Origin: an uncultured Bacilli bacterium
Lineage (GTDB): Bacteria; Bacillota_I; Bacilli_A; Izemoplasmatales; UBA1188
Length of the DNA stretch: 33,423 nt
Assembly: GCA_905235635.1 (NCBI GenBank)
Contig: CAJOMC010000014.1
Coordinates: 1 to 33,423 of the forward strand
Direction: 5' to 3'
Of the stretch, positions 8,338-15,888 are shown one piece after another (positions within the stretch are counted from its first letter, which is position 1; the number at the start of each line of letters is the position of its first letter). Both the position numbers and the translations under genes were made by a program. The notes beneath the pieces are model-generated. The model searched no databases. It saw only the letters and a program-made list of their open reading frames with translations, and was not told the origin of the DNA.

Positions 8338-9681
8338 CTACTCCTCTAGGCCAAAAGATTTAAAGAAATCAAAAGAATTGATGTTGAAAGGTGAATCTTC
8401 AATAAAACCTTCATAGAATTGGTTAACTGGTTGGTAGTGTCCATTCTTAACTATATTAACTACTTTACCTGTTTCACCTATTACAGTAATAGAATTCTTA
8501 TACTGTTTTAGAATATTCATTGATAGAATATTGTGAGATGCAAAACATAGTTGTCCTTTACCATTTTCCGCAACAAACTCCAGGAGTTTATCTAGAAATA
8601 CTCCTGATATATTCGCATCTAGTTCATCGATAAAGACTTTAGCTCCTTTTACCATAAGGTCTATATACGCATACATCTTTATAATACGTTTAATACCGGT
8701 TGATTCACAGTCTTCATCTACTTCATAACCATCATATACAAATATCTTATTGCATCTATAGTAATCACCATCTATGATTGAGTCTATTCTAATATCTTTA
8801 AGAGATGGTTTAAGAATTTGAATAAACTCTTTTAGTTTATTAACCTCTTTCTTGTATGAATCAAATTTATCTTTTTCTACTACATCATTCATTATCTTAA
8901 AAGATATTATATATTTCTCGTCATTTCTAAATGGATCAAGCGATTTATGATTCATTATAATGAATGCGCCATCTAGAGTATAGTTCTCTTGAAGATCTTC
9001 ACTATCTATAAATACCTTAGTAGTTAGTGAATTATAGAATGTTGAAAACATATACCATAGTAGTTTCTTATTATCTAAATCTTCATCTTTATTTTTAGAT
9101 AGTGAATTTAGTGTATAAGAAATTAGAGATGACCATTCTAGTCTATTAGAGTATTCTTCTTTATACCAGCTAGAATCTAACAGTTTATCATTTACTGTCA
9201 ACTTCCCATCATTAACTCTATATATTTCTTCGTATTCTGAATTTATAGTGGTACCGACTAGTCTTTCTAGTTTCTCATTTAGAGTAAATATTTTTTGTTT
9301 AAAATCATTAAAGTAATATTTAATAATAATGGTATGTTTTAGAACCTCATATATTTTAGTATCATCATCTTCCTTAGATACCGCAAAGATATTTTCTAAG
9401 AAGAGTTCTTTTAAAGACTTATTGATTAATCTCTCTAGTTTATTCTTAATTACATCTTGAACTAGATAATCACTCTTAGTAGTGATTGTATTATAAATAT
9501 CCATCGAAAGCATATAGGCAGATTTGCCTGCGCCGTTGATACCAAAGATTCCTTTAACATTCTTCTTTTCGATATTTATTACTTTTCCTTTAGATACAGA
9601 GTTATTATAGAAATCAATAGATGTCATCTTATCAATGTTTTTAATACCTTTTGTGGTGAATCTCAAAATATAAGTCTTCAT
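8338..9681 (-). CDS. AAA/ABC-type ATPase (AbiL/RloA/PARIS-like), defence-associated
   Basis: 447 residues of the AAA_15/SMC-like ATPase group. Walker A is GINGAGKS (residues 47-54), a signature-like ESTGIKR sits at 326-332, Walker B is KVFIDE (348-353), and the H-loop is ASHN with His383. The insert between Walker A and the signature is long and Lys/Glu/Asn-rich, as usual in defence ATPases. The start ATG has GAGG five bases upstream, and an excellent promoter lies at 9720-9748. The downstream gene, five bases away, is a Toprim/RloB-like protein. ATPase plus Toprim is the architecture of AbiL and PARIS phage-exclusion systems. A phage-sensing ATPase that triggers the partner is the natural inference. 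The exact subtype cannot be fixed here. Confidence 0.75.
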   Translation of the reverse strand: MKTYILRFTTKGIKNIDKMTSIDFYNNSVSKGKVINIEKKNVKGIFGINGAGKSAYMLSMDIYNTITTKSDYLVQDVIKNKLERLINKSLKELFLENIFAVSKEDDDTKIYEVLKHTIIIKYYFNDFKQKIFTLNEKLERLVGTTINSEYEEIYRVNDGKLTVNDKLLDSSWYKEEYSNRLEWSSLISYTLNSLSKNKDEDLDNKKLLWYMFSTFYNSLTTKVFIDSEDLQENYTLDGAFIIMNHKSLDPFRNDEKYIISFKIMNDVVEKDKFDSYKKEVNKLKEFIQILKPSLKDIRIDSIIDGDYYRCNKIFVYDGYEVDEDCESTGIKRIIKMYAYIDLMVKGAKVFIDELDANISGVFLDKLLEFVAENGKGQLCFASHNILSMNILKQYKNSITVIGETGKVVNIVKNGHYQPVNQFYEGFIEDSPFNINSFDFFKSFGLEE

Positions 9682-9719
9682 ATTATCCTCAACATAAAAA
9701 ATATTCTTTTTGTATATTT

Positions 9720-9748
9720 ATTATAAGAGAATTAGATATATATTTCAA
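9720..9748 (-). promoter_or_regulatory. Promoter of the ATPase-Toprim operon
   Basis: TTGAAA at 9743-9748, a 17-base spacer, and TATAAT at 9720-9725, read on the minus strand. The predicted leader is about 30 bases. Confidence 0.65.
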
Positions 9749-9795
9749 GCAAATTATCATAAAAACTATATTTAAATTTTTAAATATATTCTCCT

Positions 9796-9868
9796 CATTT
9801 ATATATACGTATCTTGATGACTTTTTTATAATAATATTTTCAATATTTATTCTTCATCTATTAATCGA
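9796..9868 (+). repeat. Diverged 74-bp direct repeat, left copy
   Basis: Matches 10843-10916 in the same orientation, with about 86% identity and one gap. Shared cores include CATTTATATATACGTA, TTCAATATTTATT and CTTCATCTATT. The pair brackets the hicAB module. The right copy leads directly into the GNAT promoter. The left copy runs into a five-codon frame after GAGGTGCTT and then the terminator at 9911-9940. Confidence 0.65.
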
Positions 9869-9910
9869 GGTGCTTATGCAAAATACGAAATTATGATCGA
9901 TAATGATAAA

Positions 9911-9940
9911 TAAAGAGCCAGTTTTAATGCTGGCTCTTTA
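9911..9940 (-). terminator. Terminator of hicAB
   Basis: A perfect 11-bp stem TAAAGAGCCAG / CTGGCTCTTTA with an 8-base loop, 15 bases after the hicB stop. TTTATC follows on the minus strand. Confidence 0.75.
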
Positions 9941-9954
9941 TATGCTCATAGGGT

Positions 9955-10434
9955 TTAACTTTTTGTATCACGTATTTCTATCCAATTGTTCTTTACATTA
10001 GGATAATTATGCATATCTTCTAAAGCATCCTTGACTAGTTCAGATACTTTAACGGCTGACTCTTCTACTATACTTTCACCTGTATTCGCACTAGATACAT
10101 AGTTGGATATTGCTTCATTAAGCAGGAGATTAATGCTAATTCCTTCTCTTTTCGCTCTTTCATCAACGAGTTTATGAAGCTTTCTAGACATTCTAACCGT
10201 AATCTTTCCGCTATAGTTTGAGTCTTCGTGTGAAGATGGAGATGGAACGCTTATATTATTTTTCTTACAATAATCTAAGAAAACATCGAGGTTACCTTTG
10301 GCTTCTCTTATTGCCTCATCAATAGTATCTCCAACACCTATAACGTTGTCTAAATCAAAGTATTTAACTACGTACACTTTATCTCCGTATCCACTATATT
10401 CAGTATAAACTTCAAATCTGTAATCCTCATTCAT
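9955..10434 (-). CDS. hicB: HicB antitoxin
   Basis: About 159 residues. The N-terminal half has the partial RNase H-like HicB fold, with YVVKYFDLDNVIGVGDTIDEAIREA as its typical stretch. The C-terminal half carries a ribbon-helix-helix DNA-binding motif (ITVRMSRKLHKLVDERAKREGISINLLLNEA, with each part recognisable). This is the long HicB form that neutralises HicA and represses its own promoter. It starts 22 bases after the hicA stop. An ATG at 10440 is only about three bases from AGGTG, so the ATG at 10434 is slightly preferred. The strong terminator at 9911-9940 ends the module. The palindrome at 10711-10732 is its likely operator. Confidence 0.9.
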   Translation of the reverse strand: MNEDYRFEVYTEYSGYGDKVYVVKYFDLDNVIGVGDTIDEAIREAKGNLDVFLDYCKKNNISVPSPSSHEDSNYSGKITVRMSRKLHKLVDERAKREGISINLLLNEAISNYVSSANTGESIVEESAVKVSELVKDALEDMHNYPNVKNNWIEIRDTKS

Positions 10435-10456
10435 AGTCATTCACCTATATCTTTAA

Positions 10457-10675
10457 TTATTTGTTTAATTCTTTTAGATAGACAAAGCTAACAGTTTTTC
10501 CATTTTTTGATGGAATTGTATAAGGCCTTTCAAGGTTCTTATGTTTAGCGATGTAATGAGATCCTTTCCCTCTATTCCTAATTATCTCGAAACCAAATAG
10601 TGCCAAGTACCTAATCAAATCATTGAGAGAGATTTCTTTAGGTAGTGGCTCATTTTGAAACTTATCGATTAATTT
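10457..10675 (-). CDS. hicA: HicA toxin (mRNA interferase)
   Basis: About 72 residues with the double-stranded-RNA-binding-like HicA fold: LIRYLALFGFEIIRNRGKGSHYIAKH, with the conserved GSH catalytic His, then YTIPSKNGKTV and YLKEL. HicA cleaves mRNA until bound by HicB. The open frame can be extended to TTG at 10732 or ATG at 10711, but the promoter at 10737-10766 places the transcript start near 10730, so those starts would have no leader. TTG at 10675 has AGGAG nine bases upstream and gives the usual family length and N-terminus (TNDQKLIDKF). Order hicA-hicB is classical. Confidence 0.88.
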   Translation of the reverse strand, partial: KLIDKFQNEPLPKEISLNDLIRYLALFGFEIIRNRGKGSHYIAKHKNLERPYTIPSKNGKTVSFVYLKELNK

Positions 10676-10710
10676 TTGATCGTTTGTCAAAATAGAACTC
10701 TCCTCTCTCA

Positions 10711-10766
10711 TTGCCACCATATATAGTGGCAACGATATTTTATCATATTTTATTTTTAGTTGTCAA
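10711..10766 (-). promoter_or_regulatory. hicAB promoter and palindromic operator
   Basis: The minus-strand promoter has TTGACA (10761-10766), an 18-base spacer and TAAAAT (10737-10742). Immediately downstream, covering the transcription start, is a palindrome with arms TTGCCAC and GTGGCAA (10711-10717 and 10726-10732). It is a natural binding site for the HicB ribbon-helix-helix dimer. Confidence 0.7.
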
Positions 10767-10842
10767 TTTTTAGGATTATTTCGCGTCTATTGCTGATAAT
10801 AATTATTTCTGATTTTGATTATTACGAATAATACAGTTGTTC

Positions 10843-10916
10843 CATTTATATATACGTAACTTGATATTATTTTTATAATAACATCTTCAATATTTATTTC
10901 TTCATCTATTGATTGA
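10843..10916 (+). repeat. Diverged 74-bp direct repeat, right copy
   Basis: The partner of 9796-9868. Its last bases (TTGATT at 10909-10914) form the -35 of the GNAT promoter, so this copy lies in a working upstream region. Confidence 0.65.
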
Positions 10917-10937
10917 TAAAGATATAAGGCATAGAAT
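10909..10937 (+). promoter_or_regulatory. Promoter of the GNAT gene, possibly leaderless
   Basis: TTGATT (10909-10914), a 17-base spacer, and TAGAAT (10932-10937). The predicted transcript start near 10944 is only about three bases before the ATG at 10947, and no Shine-Dalgarno is present. Translation may be leaderless. Confidence 0.45.
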
Positions 10938-10946
10938 AAGTCTATA

Positions 10947-11480
10947 ATGAAAACTAGTAAAGTAATTAATGGAATTAAATATCAATATAGACTAGTGACA
11001 AAATCAGACATAGATATGGTTATGCCTGTGATTGAATCTGGAAGAGAAACGCTCAAAGCTCAAGGCAATGGTCAGTGGCAAGACGGATATCCATCTAGAT
11101 TTGATCTACTTAATGACATAAAGAATAAAAACCTCTATGTCATATACAATAATAAAAAGTTTGTAGGTGTTCTTGCGTTAATAATAGGTGATAATGACTA
11201 TTCTAATCTAATACGTGGTAAGTGGTTATCAAATGGTGAATTCCTCGTTATGCATAGATGCGCTATATTAAAAGAGTACCAAGGCATAGGCCTTGGATAC
11301 TATCTATTTGATATATTTAAAGAGGTGGGGCTAAACAAAAATATCCATTCCTTAAGAATAGATACTCATGAATATAATAATCCTATGAGGCACCTAATAG
11401 AAAGAAATGGATTTACTTATTGTGGTAATGTTATATTAACTGGTAATAAAGAAAGAGTAGTATATGAGAAATTGATATAA
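10947..11480 (+). CDS. GNAT family N-acetyltransferase
   Basis: 177 residues, the only complete plus-strand gene in the window. Acetyl-CoA-binding motif A appears as MHRCAILKEYQGIGLGYYLF (the usual R/Q-x-x-G-x-G/A). It is followed by LRIDTHEYNNPMRHLIERNGF, a classical motif B tail (DT...N..M......GF). The family acetylates amines on small molecules or proteins; the acceptor here is unknown. The ATG has no good Shine-Dalgarno and lies right after a -10-like TAGAAT, so leaderless translation is possible. A bidirectional terminator with an 18-bp stem separates it from the convergent XRE gene. Confidence 0.85.
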   Translation: MKTSKVINGIKYQYRLVTKSDIDMVMPVIESGRETLKAQGNGQWQDGYPSRFDLLNDIKNKNLYVIYNNKKFVGVLALIIGDNDYSNLIRGKWLSNGEFLVMHRCAILKEYQGIGLGYYLFDIFKEVGLNKNIHSLRIDTHEYNNPMRHLIERNGFTYCGNVILTGNKERVVYEKLI

Positions 11481-11484
11481 TATA

Positions 11485-11524
11485 AATAGTATAAAATGGC
11501 TGGAAACAGCCATTTTATACTATT
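11485..11524. terminator. Convergent bidirectional terminator
   Basis: A perfect 18-bp stem with a GAAA tetraloop (ATGGCTG-GAAA-CAGCCAT at the tip). A-rich and T-rich arm ends provide the U-tract in both directions. It overlaps the stop codon of the minus-strand XRE gene. Confidence 0.85.
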
Positions 11525-12143
11525 ATTCTCTATTTGCTTTTTCTATTTCACCAAAGATTATATAGTATAGTGGTACTGTGATAAATAATACCCATAATAT
11601 ATTCCAGTGCCCTATAGTAAGACCTAAAGTAAAGAAGAGAAATGTCACAAAGACTGGATATAAAAACTTTGTACCTTTCCTAGATATAATTGCGTCCACT
11701 AAGGACGGAACCAGTGGCACTAATAAAAATAAAGTCCAAGTGACAGCCCATAAATTAAATAAGAAACCTGTCAATAGATACGCAATTACAATTATGAATG
11801 ACATAGATGGATAAATAATAGATAGTAGGATTTTATTTCTCTTTTGTTTTTTACTATGAGTATCTATATTCCTTATTTCTTCATTATTTGAGTTAGAATC
11901 ATCTATATCTTTATTATTATGTTTTAATTCTTCTATCTTTTCATTTGTATTAAGCAATTGATCTAGTGATATACCATATAATCTCGCAAGACATATTAAA
12001 TTATCGGTATCTGGAGATGCTTCAGCTCGTTCCCATTTAGATATAGCTTGTCTTGATATACCTAACTCAAGAGCTAATTTTTCTTGTGAGTATCCTTTTT
12101 CTTTTCTTAATTTTATTAATCTTTCAGCAATCTCTAAATTCAT
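11523..12143 (-). CDS. XRE regulator with four-helix membrane domain
   Basis: 206 residues. The N-terminal XRE helix-turn-helix (residues 1-65, GYSQEKLALELGISRQAISKWE) is followed by an Asn/Asp/Lys-rich linker to about 100. Four hydrophobic helices complete the C-terminus. This is a common Firmicute design for membrane-tethered regulators, often autoregulatory and linked to envelope stress or peptide resistance; that role is inference. The ATG has GGAGG seven bases upstream. An inverted repeat TAGGTA-N7-TACCTA (12182-12200) covers its weak -35 and is a likely operator. No co-transcribed partner gene is present. It converges with the GNAT gene. Confidence 0.85.
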   Translation of the reverse strand: MNLEIAERLIKLRKEKGYSQEKLALELGISRQAISKWERAEASPDTDNLICLARLYGISLDQLLNTNEKIEELKHNNKDIDDSNSNNEEIRNIDTHSKKQKRNKILLSIIYPSMSFIIVIAYLLTGFLFNLWAVTWTLFLLVPLVPSLVDAIISRKGTKFLYPVFVTFLFFTLGLTIGHWNILWVLFITVPLYYIIFGEIEKANRE

Positions 12144-12167
12144 AACACGCCCTCCTGTTACAATAAA

Positions 12168-12200
12168 ATTATACTTGATATTAGGTACTAAAACTACCTA
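12168..12200 (-). promoter_or_regulatory. Promoter and operator of the XRE gene at 11523
   Basis: TATAAT at 12168-12173 on the minus strand, with a poor -35 (TAGTTT) embedded in the inverted repeat TAGGTA-CTAAAAC-TACCTA (12182-12200). A repressor bound there would block the promoter. Confidence 0.5.
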
Positions 12201-12343
12201 TTTTACTTTTCAATTACGCAACTATTGGTTGCATATTATATAAATAGATCAATATATAGTATCAAATATAGTATGGTTGTTTTAAATATAAATATAAATA
12301 TAAAATATGGGTGTTTTGTAGCTTTTTGATAGAAACATATAAA

Positions 12344-12382
12344 AAAGAGTTGTGTTTGCATTTAGTATGAGCACAACTCTTT
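12344..12382 (-). terminator. Terminator of the acyltransferase-synthetase operon
   Basis: An 11-bp stem AAAGAGTTGTG / CACAACTCTTT followed by TTTTAT on the minus strand, about 32 bases past the synthetase stop. Confidence 0.8.
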
Positions 12383-12414
12383 ACTTAAAAACTTTTTAAA
12401 TTTATATCTTTCTA

Positions 12415-14067
12415 TTATTTCTGAAGCTCTTTATTAAGTAAAACTCTATAATCAACTTTACCTATTTTTGTCTTAGGGAGTTCTTCTATAATTTCATATT
12501 CTTTAGGTAAAGCATATCTTGCGACCTTAGTTTTCATATAGTCCTTGATGGTTGGAATTACTATATTCTTATCCATTAGTTTATCTTTAAGTACTAGATA
12601 TGCTTTAACTCTTTCGCCTCTTACCTCATCAGGTATGCCAAGTACACAAGCTCTATCAATTAATTCATTACCTTCTAAAGCATTCTCAAGTTCCATAGGG
12701 AATACATTATAACCGTTAGTAATGATCATTCTTTTAATTCTTCCTTTAAAGAAGAAGAATCCATCTTGATCAACCATGCCTAGGTCACCCGAATGAACAT
12801 AGTATTTACCATCTTCATGAAGTTTTAGAGTATTATCAGTTTCTTCTTTATCGTTATAGTATCCTTCCATATTAGTGACAGATGAGAATACTATTTCACC
12901 AGTTTCTCCTACTTTAACTTCTTTAGTGGTTCCAGGTTCTACAATCTTCATATCTACATCAGGTAAGGCTATTCCAATTGAACCAAGTTTACCTCCTTCT
13001 ATAGGAGTAAGTGAACTTGCGACTACACCTTCAGTCATTCCATATCCTTGTCTTACAACTACACTTGCATTATGTGCCTTTAAAAACTCATTAATCTTCT
13101 TCTCTAGTTCTACTGAAAGTGAATCTGCGCCAGAGAATACACCTTTAAGGAAAAATAAATCAGCTTTCTTCATGCATTCTTGATTCATTAGACGTTCAAA
13201 GAGTGCAGGTACTCCACTCATATAATTACATTTATATTTAAGTAAATCTTTAGCGTAGCTTTCAGGAGTAAAACGAGGAATTAAGATACATCTTGCGCCA
13301 GTTATAAGCATAGCGTGTACACCTATAACTAGTCCATTTCCATGGAATATTGGCATAACCGTAAGCATTCTATCAGATGAATCAATTGTAGGATGGGCTT
13401 TCTTCATCTGCATAGCGGATGCGTTAACTGCCTTATTTGAAAGCATTACACCTTTAATCTTACCTGTCGTTCCACCACTGTGTAAGATTAAGGCTGTCCT
13501 ATTTGTATCTTTTTTAAGTTCAGATAGTACACAATCTTTACCTAATTTAATAAAATCATTCCAGAATAAAACATTCTCTTTCTTATCTATCTTAGGTAGT
13601 TTACTTCCAATAAATAGGCTATAAGGTAGTTTCTTAATAGGGGGAAGTGCATCTTTGATTCTTGCGATAATAACTGTCTCAAGCTTTGTGTTATTTCTAA
13701 TATTTCTAACTACTGGATAGAATTGATCCATCATTAGTAATACTTTAGCTTCTACTTTATTTAAGAATCCTTCCATCTCACCTTCACTTGAAAGAGGATG
13801 AATCATATTCGCTATTGCGCCTATTCTATTTAAGGCATAAATAAAGGTAATTGCTTGGGGCACATTAGGCATAGCTACACATACAATATCTTTTTCTTTA
13901 ATGCCTAGTTTAACCAGTGCTTTTGCGACAATATTAACATCTTTAATAAAGTTCTCGTAGGTAGAATTTTTGCCCATAAATTCATAGGCAATATTCTTTG
14001 GGAATTCTTTTGAAATACGCTTTACCTTCTCATATAAGGTATCGTTATTATATTCAAGTATAGACAT
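12415..14067 (-). CDS. AMP-dependent acyl-CoA synthetase/ligase
   Basis: About 550 residues of the ANL adenylating superfamily, which activates a carboxylic acid with ATP and CoA through an acyl-AMP. The P-loop is HSGGTTGKIKG (residues ~196-206). Further motifs are GYGMTEG, HSGDLGMVDQDGFFFFKGR (with the ATP-binding Asp and hinge), and the C-terminal LPKTKIGK carrying the catalytic Lys. Length and motifs fit medium/long-chain fatty-acid ligases, but the substrate is not determinable. A TTG at 14082 overlaps the GGAG Shine-Dalgarno; the ATG at 14067, nine bases after it, is the start. It lies about 20 bases downstream of the E2-like acyltransferase, so they form an operon: the ligase probably makes the acyl-CoA that the acyltransferase uses. 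Confidence 0.85.
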   Translation of the reverse strand: MSILEYNNDTLYEKVKRISKEFPKNIAYEFMGKNSTYENFIKDVNIVAKALVKLGIKEKDIVCVAMPNVPQAITFIYALNRIGAIANMIHPLSSEGEMEGFLNKVEAKVLLMMDQFYPVVRNIRNNTKLETVIIARIKDALPPIKKLPYSLFIGSKLPKIDKKENVLFWNDFIKLGKDCVLSELKKDTNRTALILHSGGTTGKIKGVMLSNKAVNASAMQMKKAHPTIDSSDRMLTVMPIFHGNGLVIGVHAMLITGARCILIPRFTPESYAKDLLKYKCNYMSGVPALFERLMNQECMKKADLFFLKGVFSGADSLSVELEKKINEFLKAHNASVVVRQGYGMTEGVVASSLTPIEGGKLGSIGIALPDVDMKIVEPGTTKEVKVGETGEIVFSSVTNMEGYYNDKEETDNTLKLHEDGKYYVHSGDLGMVDQDGFFFFKGRIKRMIITNGYNVFPMELENALEGNELIDRACVLGIPDEVRGERVKAYLVLKDKLMDKNIVIPTIKDYMKTKVARYALPKEYEIIEELPKTKIGKVDYRVLLNKELQK

Positions 14068-14087
14068 ATATTTTCTCTCCAATTTAT

Positions 14088-14987
14088 TTAGTCGATAGTG
14101 TAATCTACATCCTCAGAAAAACTTACTTCTAGAAGATGTGGGTTCTTACACAAGTAATCTAGTATCTTAATAGATTTCGCAAAATAAAATCCATCCGCAA
14201 TTCTTTCATCTGCGGTAACTGCGATATCTACTACAGTTCTTTCTTCTTCCATGTCACCTACTTTAACCATTTTCTTTGCGATAGTACCTATCGTCATCAT
14301 AATGGAATTAGTACCATAGTTGTTTAAATGGTGATATACAGATGGACATTTAATACTTCCAAGATTAGATAAAAGTAGGGTTGAGAAGGCAGGATCACCA
14401 TGAGTTAAGCCTTTTGGAACCCAACCCCATCTATCAAGCCATCTCACAAATGTGACTATAGGCATAAGCAAAAGTCTTGGGAGTTTCGCAAAATTATTTA
14501 CAGTATCATCAATACCTTTCTTATTAGGCTTTTCTGTCTTCCTTACTTCTTTTACCTCACCCAAGACAAAGGCTTTAACATTATCAACATTATCATCTGC
14601 CCTTGCGGTATATGTGACAAGGGCTTCTTCTGCCTGGTCATTAAACATTCTTTTAGCCACAAATGATACGCTGATAAAATCACGTTCATAGATTCTACCT
14701 GTCCTCACAAATCTATTTAAGTAAGGCCTTTGATTAATGATTCTAACCATCATTGTGATTATGCAGTGGAATAACTTTAATTTAGAATCACTAGGATTTG
14801 ATTCATTTCTTTTATCGATATACTTCATTAAATCAGTAATATCTAATTCTTTTCTTAAACATACTTCACAATCAGTACGCTTTGGATAAAGGTGGCTCAT
14901 TAGGATGTTTAACCCTGGGACATCTTTTACCCAGTGGCCATCTTTTCTATCGCCCCATCTTCTTTTTCTATTTTCAAAAAAGCTCAT
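14088..14987 (-). CDS. 2-oxoacid dehydrogenase E2-like acyltransferase (stand-alone catalytic domain)
   Basis: 299 residues with the chloramphenicol-acetyltransferase/E2 catalytic fold but no lipoyl or peripheral-binding domain. The C-terminal signature VVDIAVTADERIADGFYFAK corresponds to the E2 active-site motif DHRxxDG. Here the catalytic His is replaced by Glu (DERIADG, residues 260-266). LSNLG and YHHLNNYGTNS match the preceding core strands. It is first in an operon with an acyl-CoA synthetase, so a role in acyl transfer from CoA to an unknown acceptor is likely. With the His changed, it may use another base (perhaps a neighbouring His at 219/220) or bind rather than catalyse. GAGAG precedes the ATG by six bases, and the promoter is at 15014-15042. 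Confidence 0.7.
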   Translation of the reverse strand: MSFFENRKRRWGDRKDGHWVKDVPGLNILMSHLYPKRTDCEVCLRKELDITDLMKYIDKRNESNPSDSKLKLFHCIITMMVRIINQRPYLNRFVRTGRIYERDFISVSFVAKRMFNDQAEEALVTYTARADDNVDNVKAFVLGEVKEVRKTEKPNKKGIDDTVNNFAKLPRLLLMPIVTFVRWLDRWGWVPKGLTHGDPAFSTLLLSNLGSIKCPSVYHHLNNYGTNSIMMTIGTIAKKMVKVGDMEEERTVVDIAVTADERIADGFYFAKSIKILDYLCKNPHLLEVSFSEDVDYTID

Positions 14988-15013
14988 TATGTTCTCTCTA
15001 TTATTCTAAATTT

Positions 15014-15042
15014 GTATTAAATATACATATATGGTATCACAA
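15014..15042 (-). promoter_or_regulatory. Promoter of the acyltransferase-synthetase operon
   Basis: TTGTGA (15037-15042), 17 bases, and TAATAC (15014-15019) on the minus strand. The leader is about 20 bases. Confidence 0.45.
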
Positions 15043-15123
15043 AATAGGTTATTTGCTTATTTAACTATAAGTAAGTGGAATAGAATGTATATAAAGTATG
15101 GGCAATAAAAAGATATACCGAAA

Positions 15124-15159
15124 TAATATGAAATGGCTAAAAACAGCCATTTCATATTA
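15124..15159 (-). terminator. Orphan terminator-like hairpin
   Basis: A perfect 15-bp stem AATATGAAATGGCT...AGCCATTTCATATT with a six-base loop. No intact gene ends near it. On the minus strand it would follow the relic region 15298-15499, so it probably served a lost gene. Confidence 0.55.
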
Positions 15160-15343
15160 ACGCTTCTTCTCTTCTACTTATACATATAAGTGGGATTTTG
15201 TAACATTTTGCAATAATTATGACTTTGGAATTAAAACTATTTTTCTAAATTGCCTTATTAAATCACAGCATTGATCGCCATATAATTTTTTGAATTTTTA
15301 GCGATAAATAAGTAATATAATCTGGCCTAATTTGTGAGCTTCC

Positions 15344-15388
15344 CACAATTCCGACAGGTTTTTAGCGGTCATTTTCACAATTCCGACA
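15344..15388. repeat. Two direct copies of CACAATTCCGACA, 32 bp apart
   Basis: Identical 13-mers at 15344-15356 and 15376-15388. Short repeated motifs of this kind occur at the ends of IS21-type elements and at multi-site operators. No transposase is present here, so a relic end is only a possibility. Confidence 0.4.
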
Positions 15389-15421
15389 ATATTAACCATT
15401 TTTTCAGCAATCACTATCTAG

Positions 15422-15499
15422 TTAATTCTTCAAATATTTTATTCTTAAATAGTTTACTTGCTCGGTTACTTGTTCGGCAACCGCATCATTAATAACGCT
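15422..15499 (-). pseudogene. 3' relic of an AlbA_2/AAA_4-type DNA-binding protein
   Basis: A 25-codon frame ending in TAA encodes INDAVAEQVTEQVNYLRIKYL. Tandem (V)TEQV units are a recognisable feature of the linker before the C-terminal winged helix in AlbA_2/HATPase_c_4 regulators, where they also appear at DNA level as tandem 12-mers (15454-15477 here). A stop codon lies immediately upstream and no start exists, so this is only a fragment. Identification rests on the repeat motif alone. Confidence 0.4.
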
Positions 15500-15853
15500 T
15501 CACCAATATAAGTAAATATTTAATAAAACCAGTATAAATGTAGTTGTAAGAAGCAATAATATCTCTCTATTTTTATATAATATTTTATTCAATTTTTGTT
15601 TGAAGATATATGATAATTATTGGGGTAAGCGTTACTAATACCATAATGATAAAGTTGGTTTAATGATAAATATTTGATTATTGTGTTTGAGAGTCTTTAA
15701 CTATTGATCTAAGCATAATGATGTCTTTTAGTTAAAACCCACAATATATTATTTTTTGTGTGCTTTTACGCAAATTCCAAGGATTTTGCGAAAAGTGGCA
15801 CATAACTTTCTCTTTTGATTTGTTTTTAGTCATTTTAACTTACAAAAAAAGAA

Positions 15854-15888
15854 AAAGAATCCAGCTTTCAAGTTAACCTAGATCCTTT
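15854..15888 (-). terminator. Terminator of the MATE-like gene
   Basis: An 11-bp stem on the minus strand (AAAGGATCTAG / CTGGATTCTTT, with two G-U pairs) followed by TTTTCTTTTTTT. Confidence 0.7.

Noticed and set aside
12875-13183. Plus-strand open frames inside the acyl-CoA synthetase gene, and similar ones opposite other genes
   Set aside because: They are antisense shadows of well-supported minus-strand genes, with no ribosome sites and unnatural compositions.
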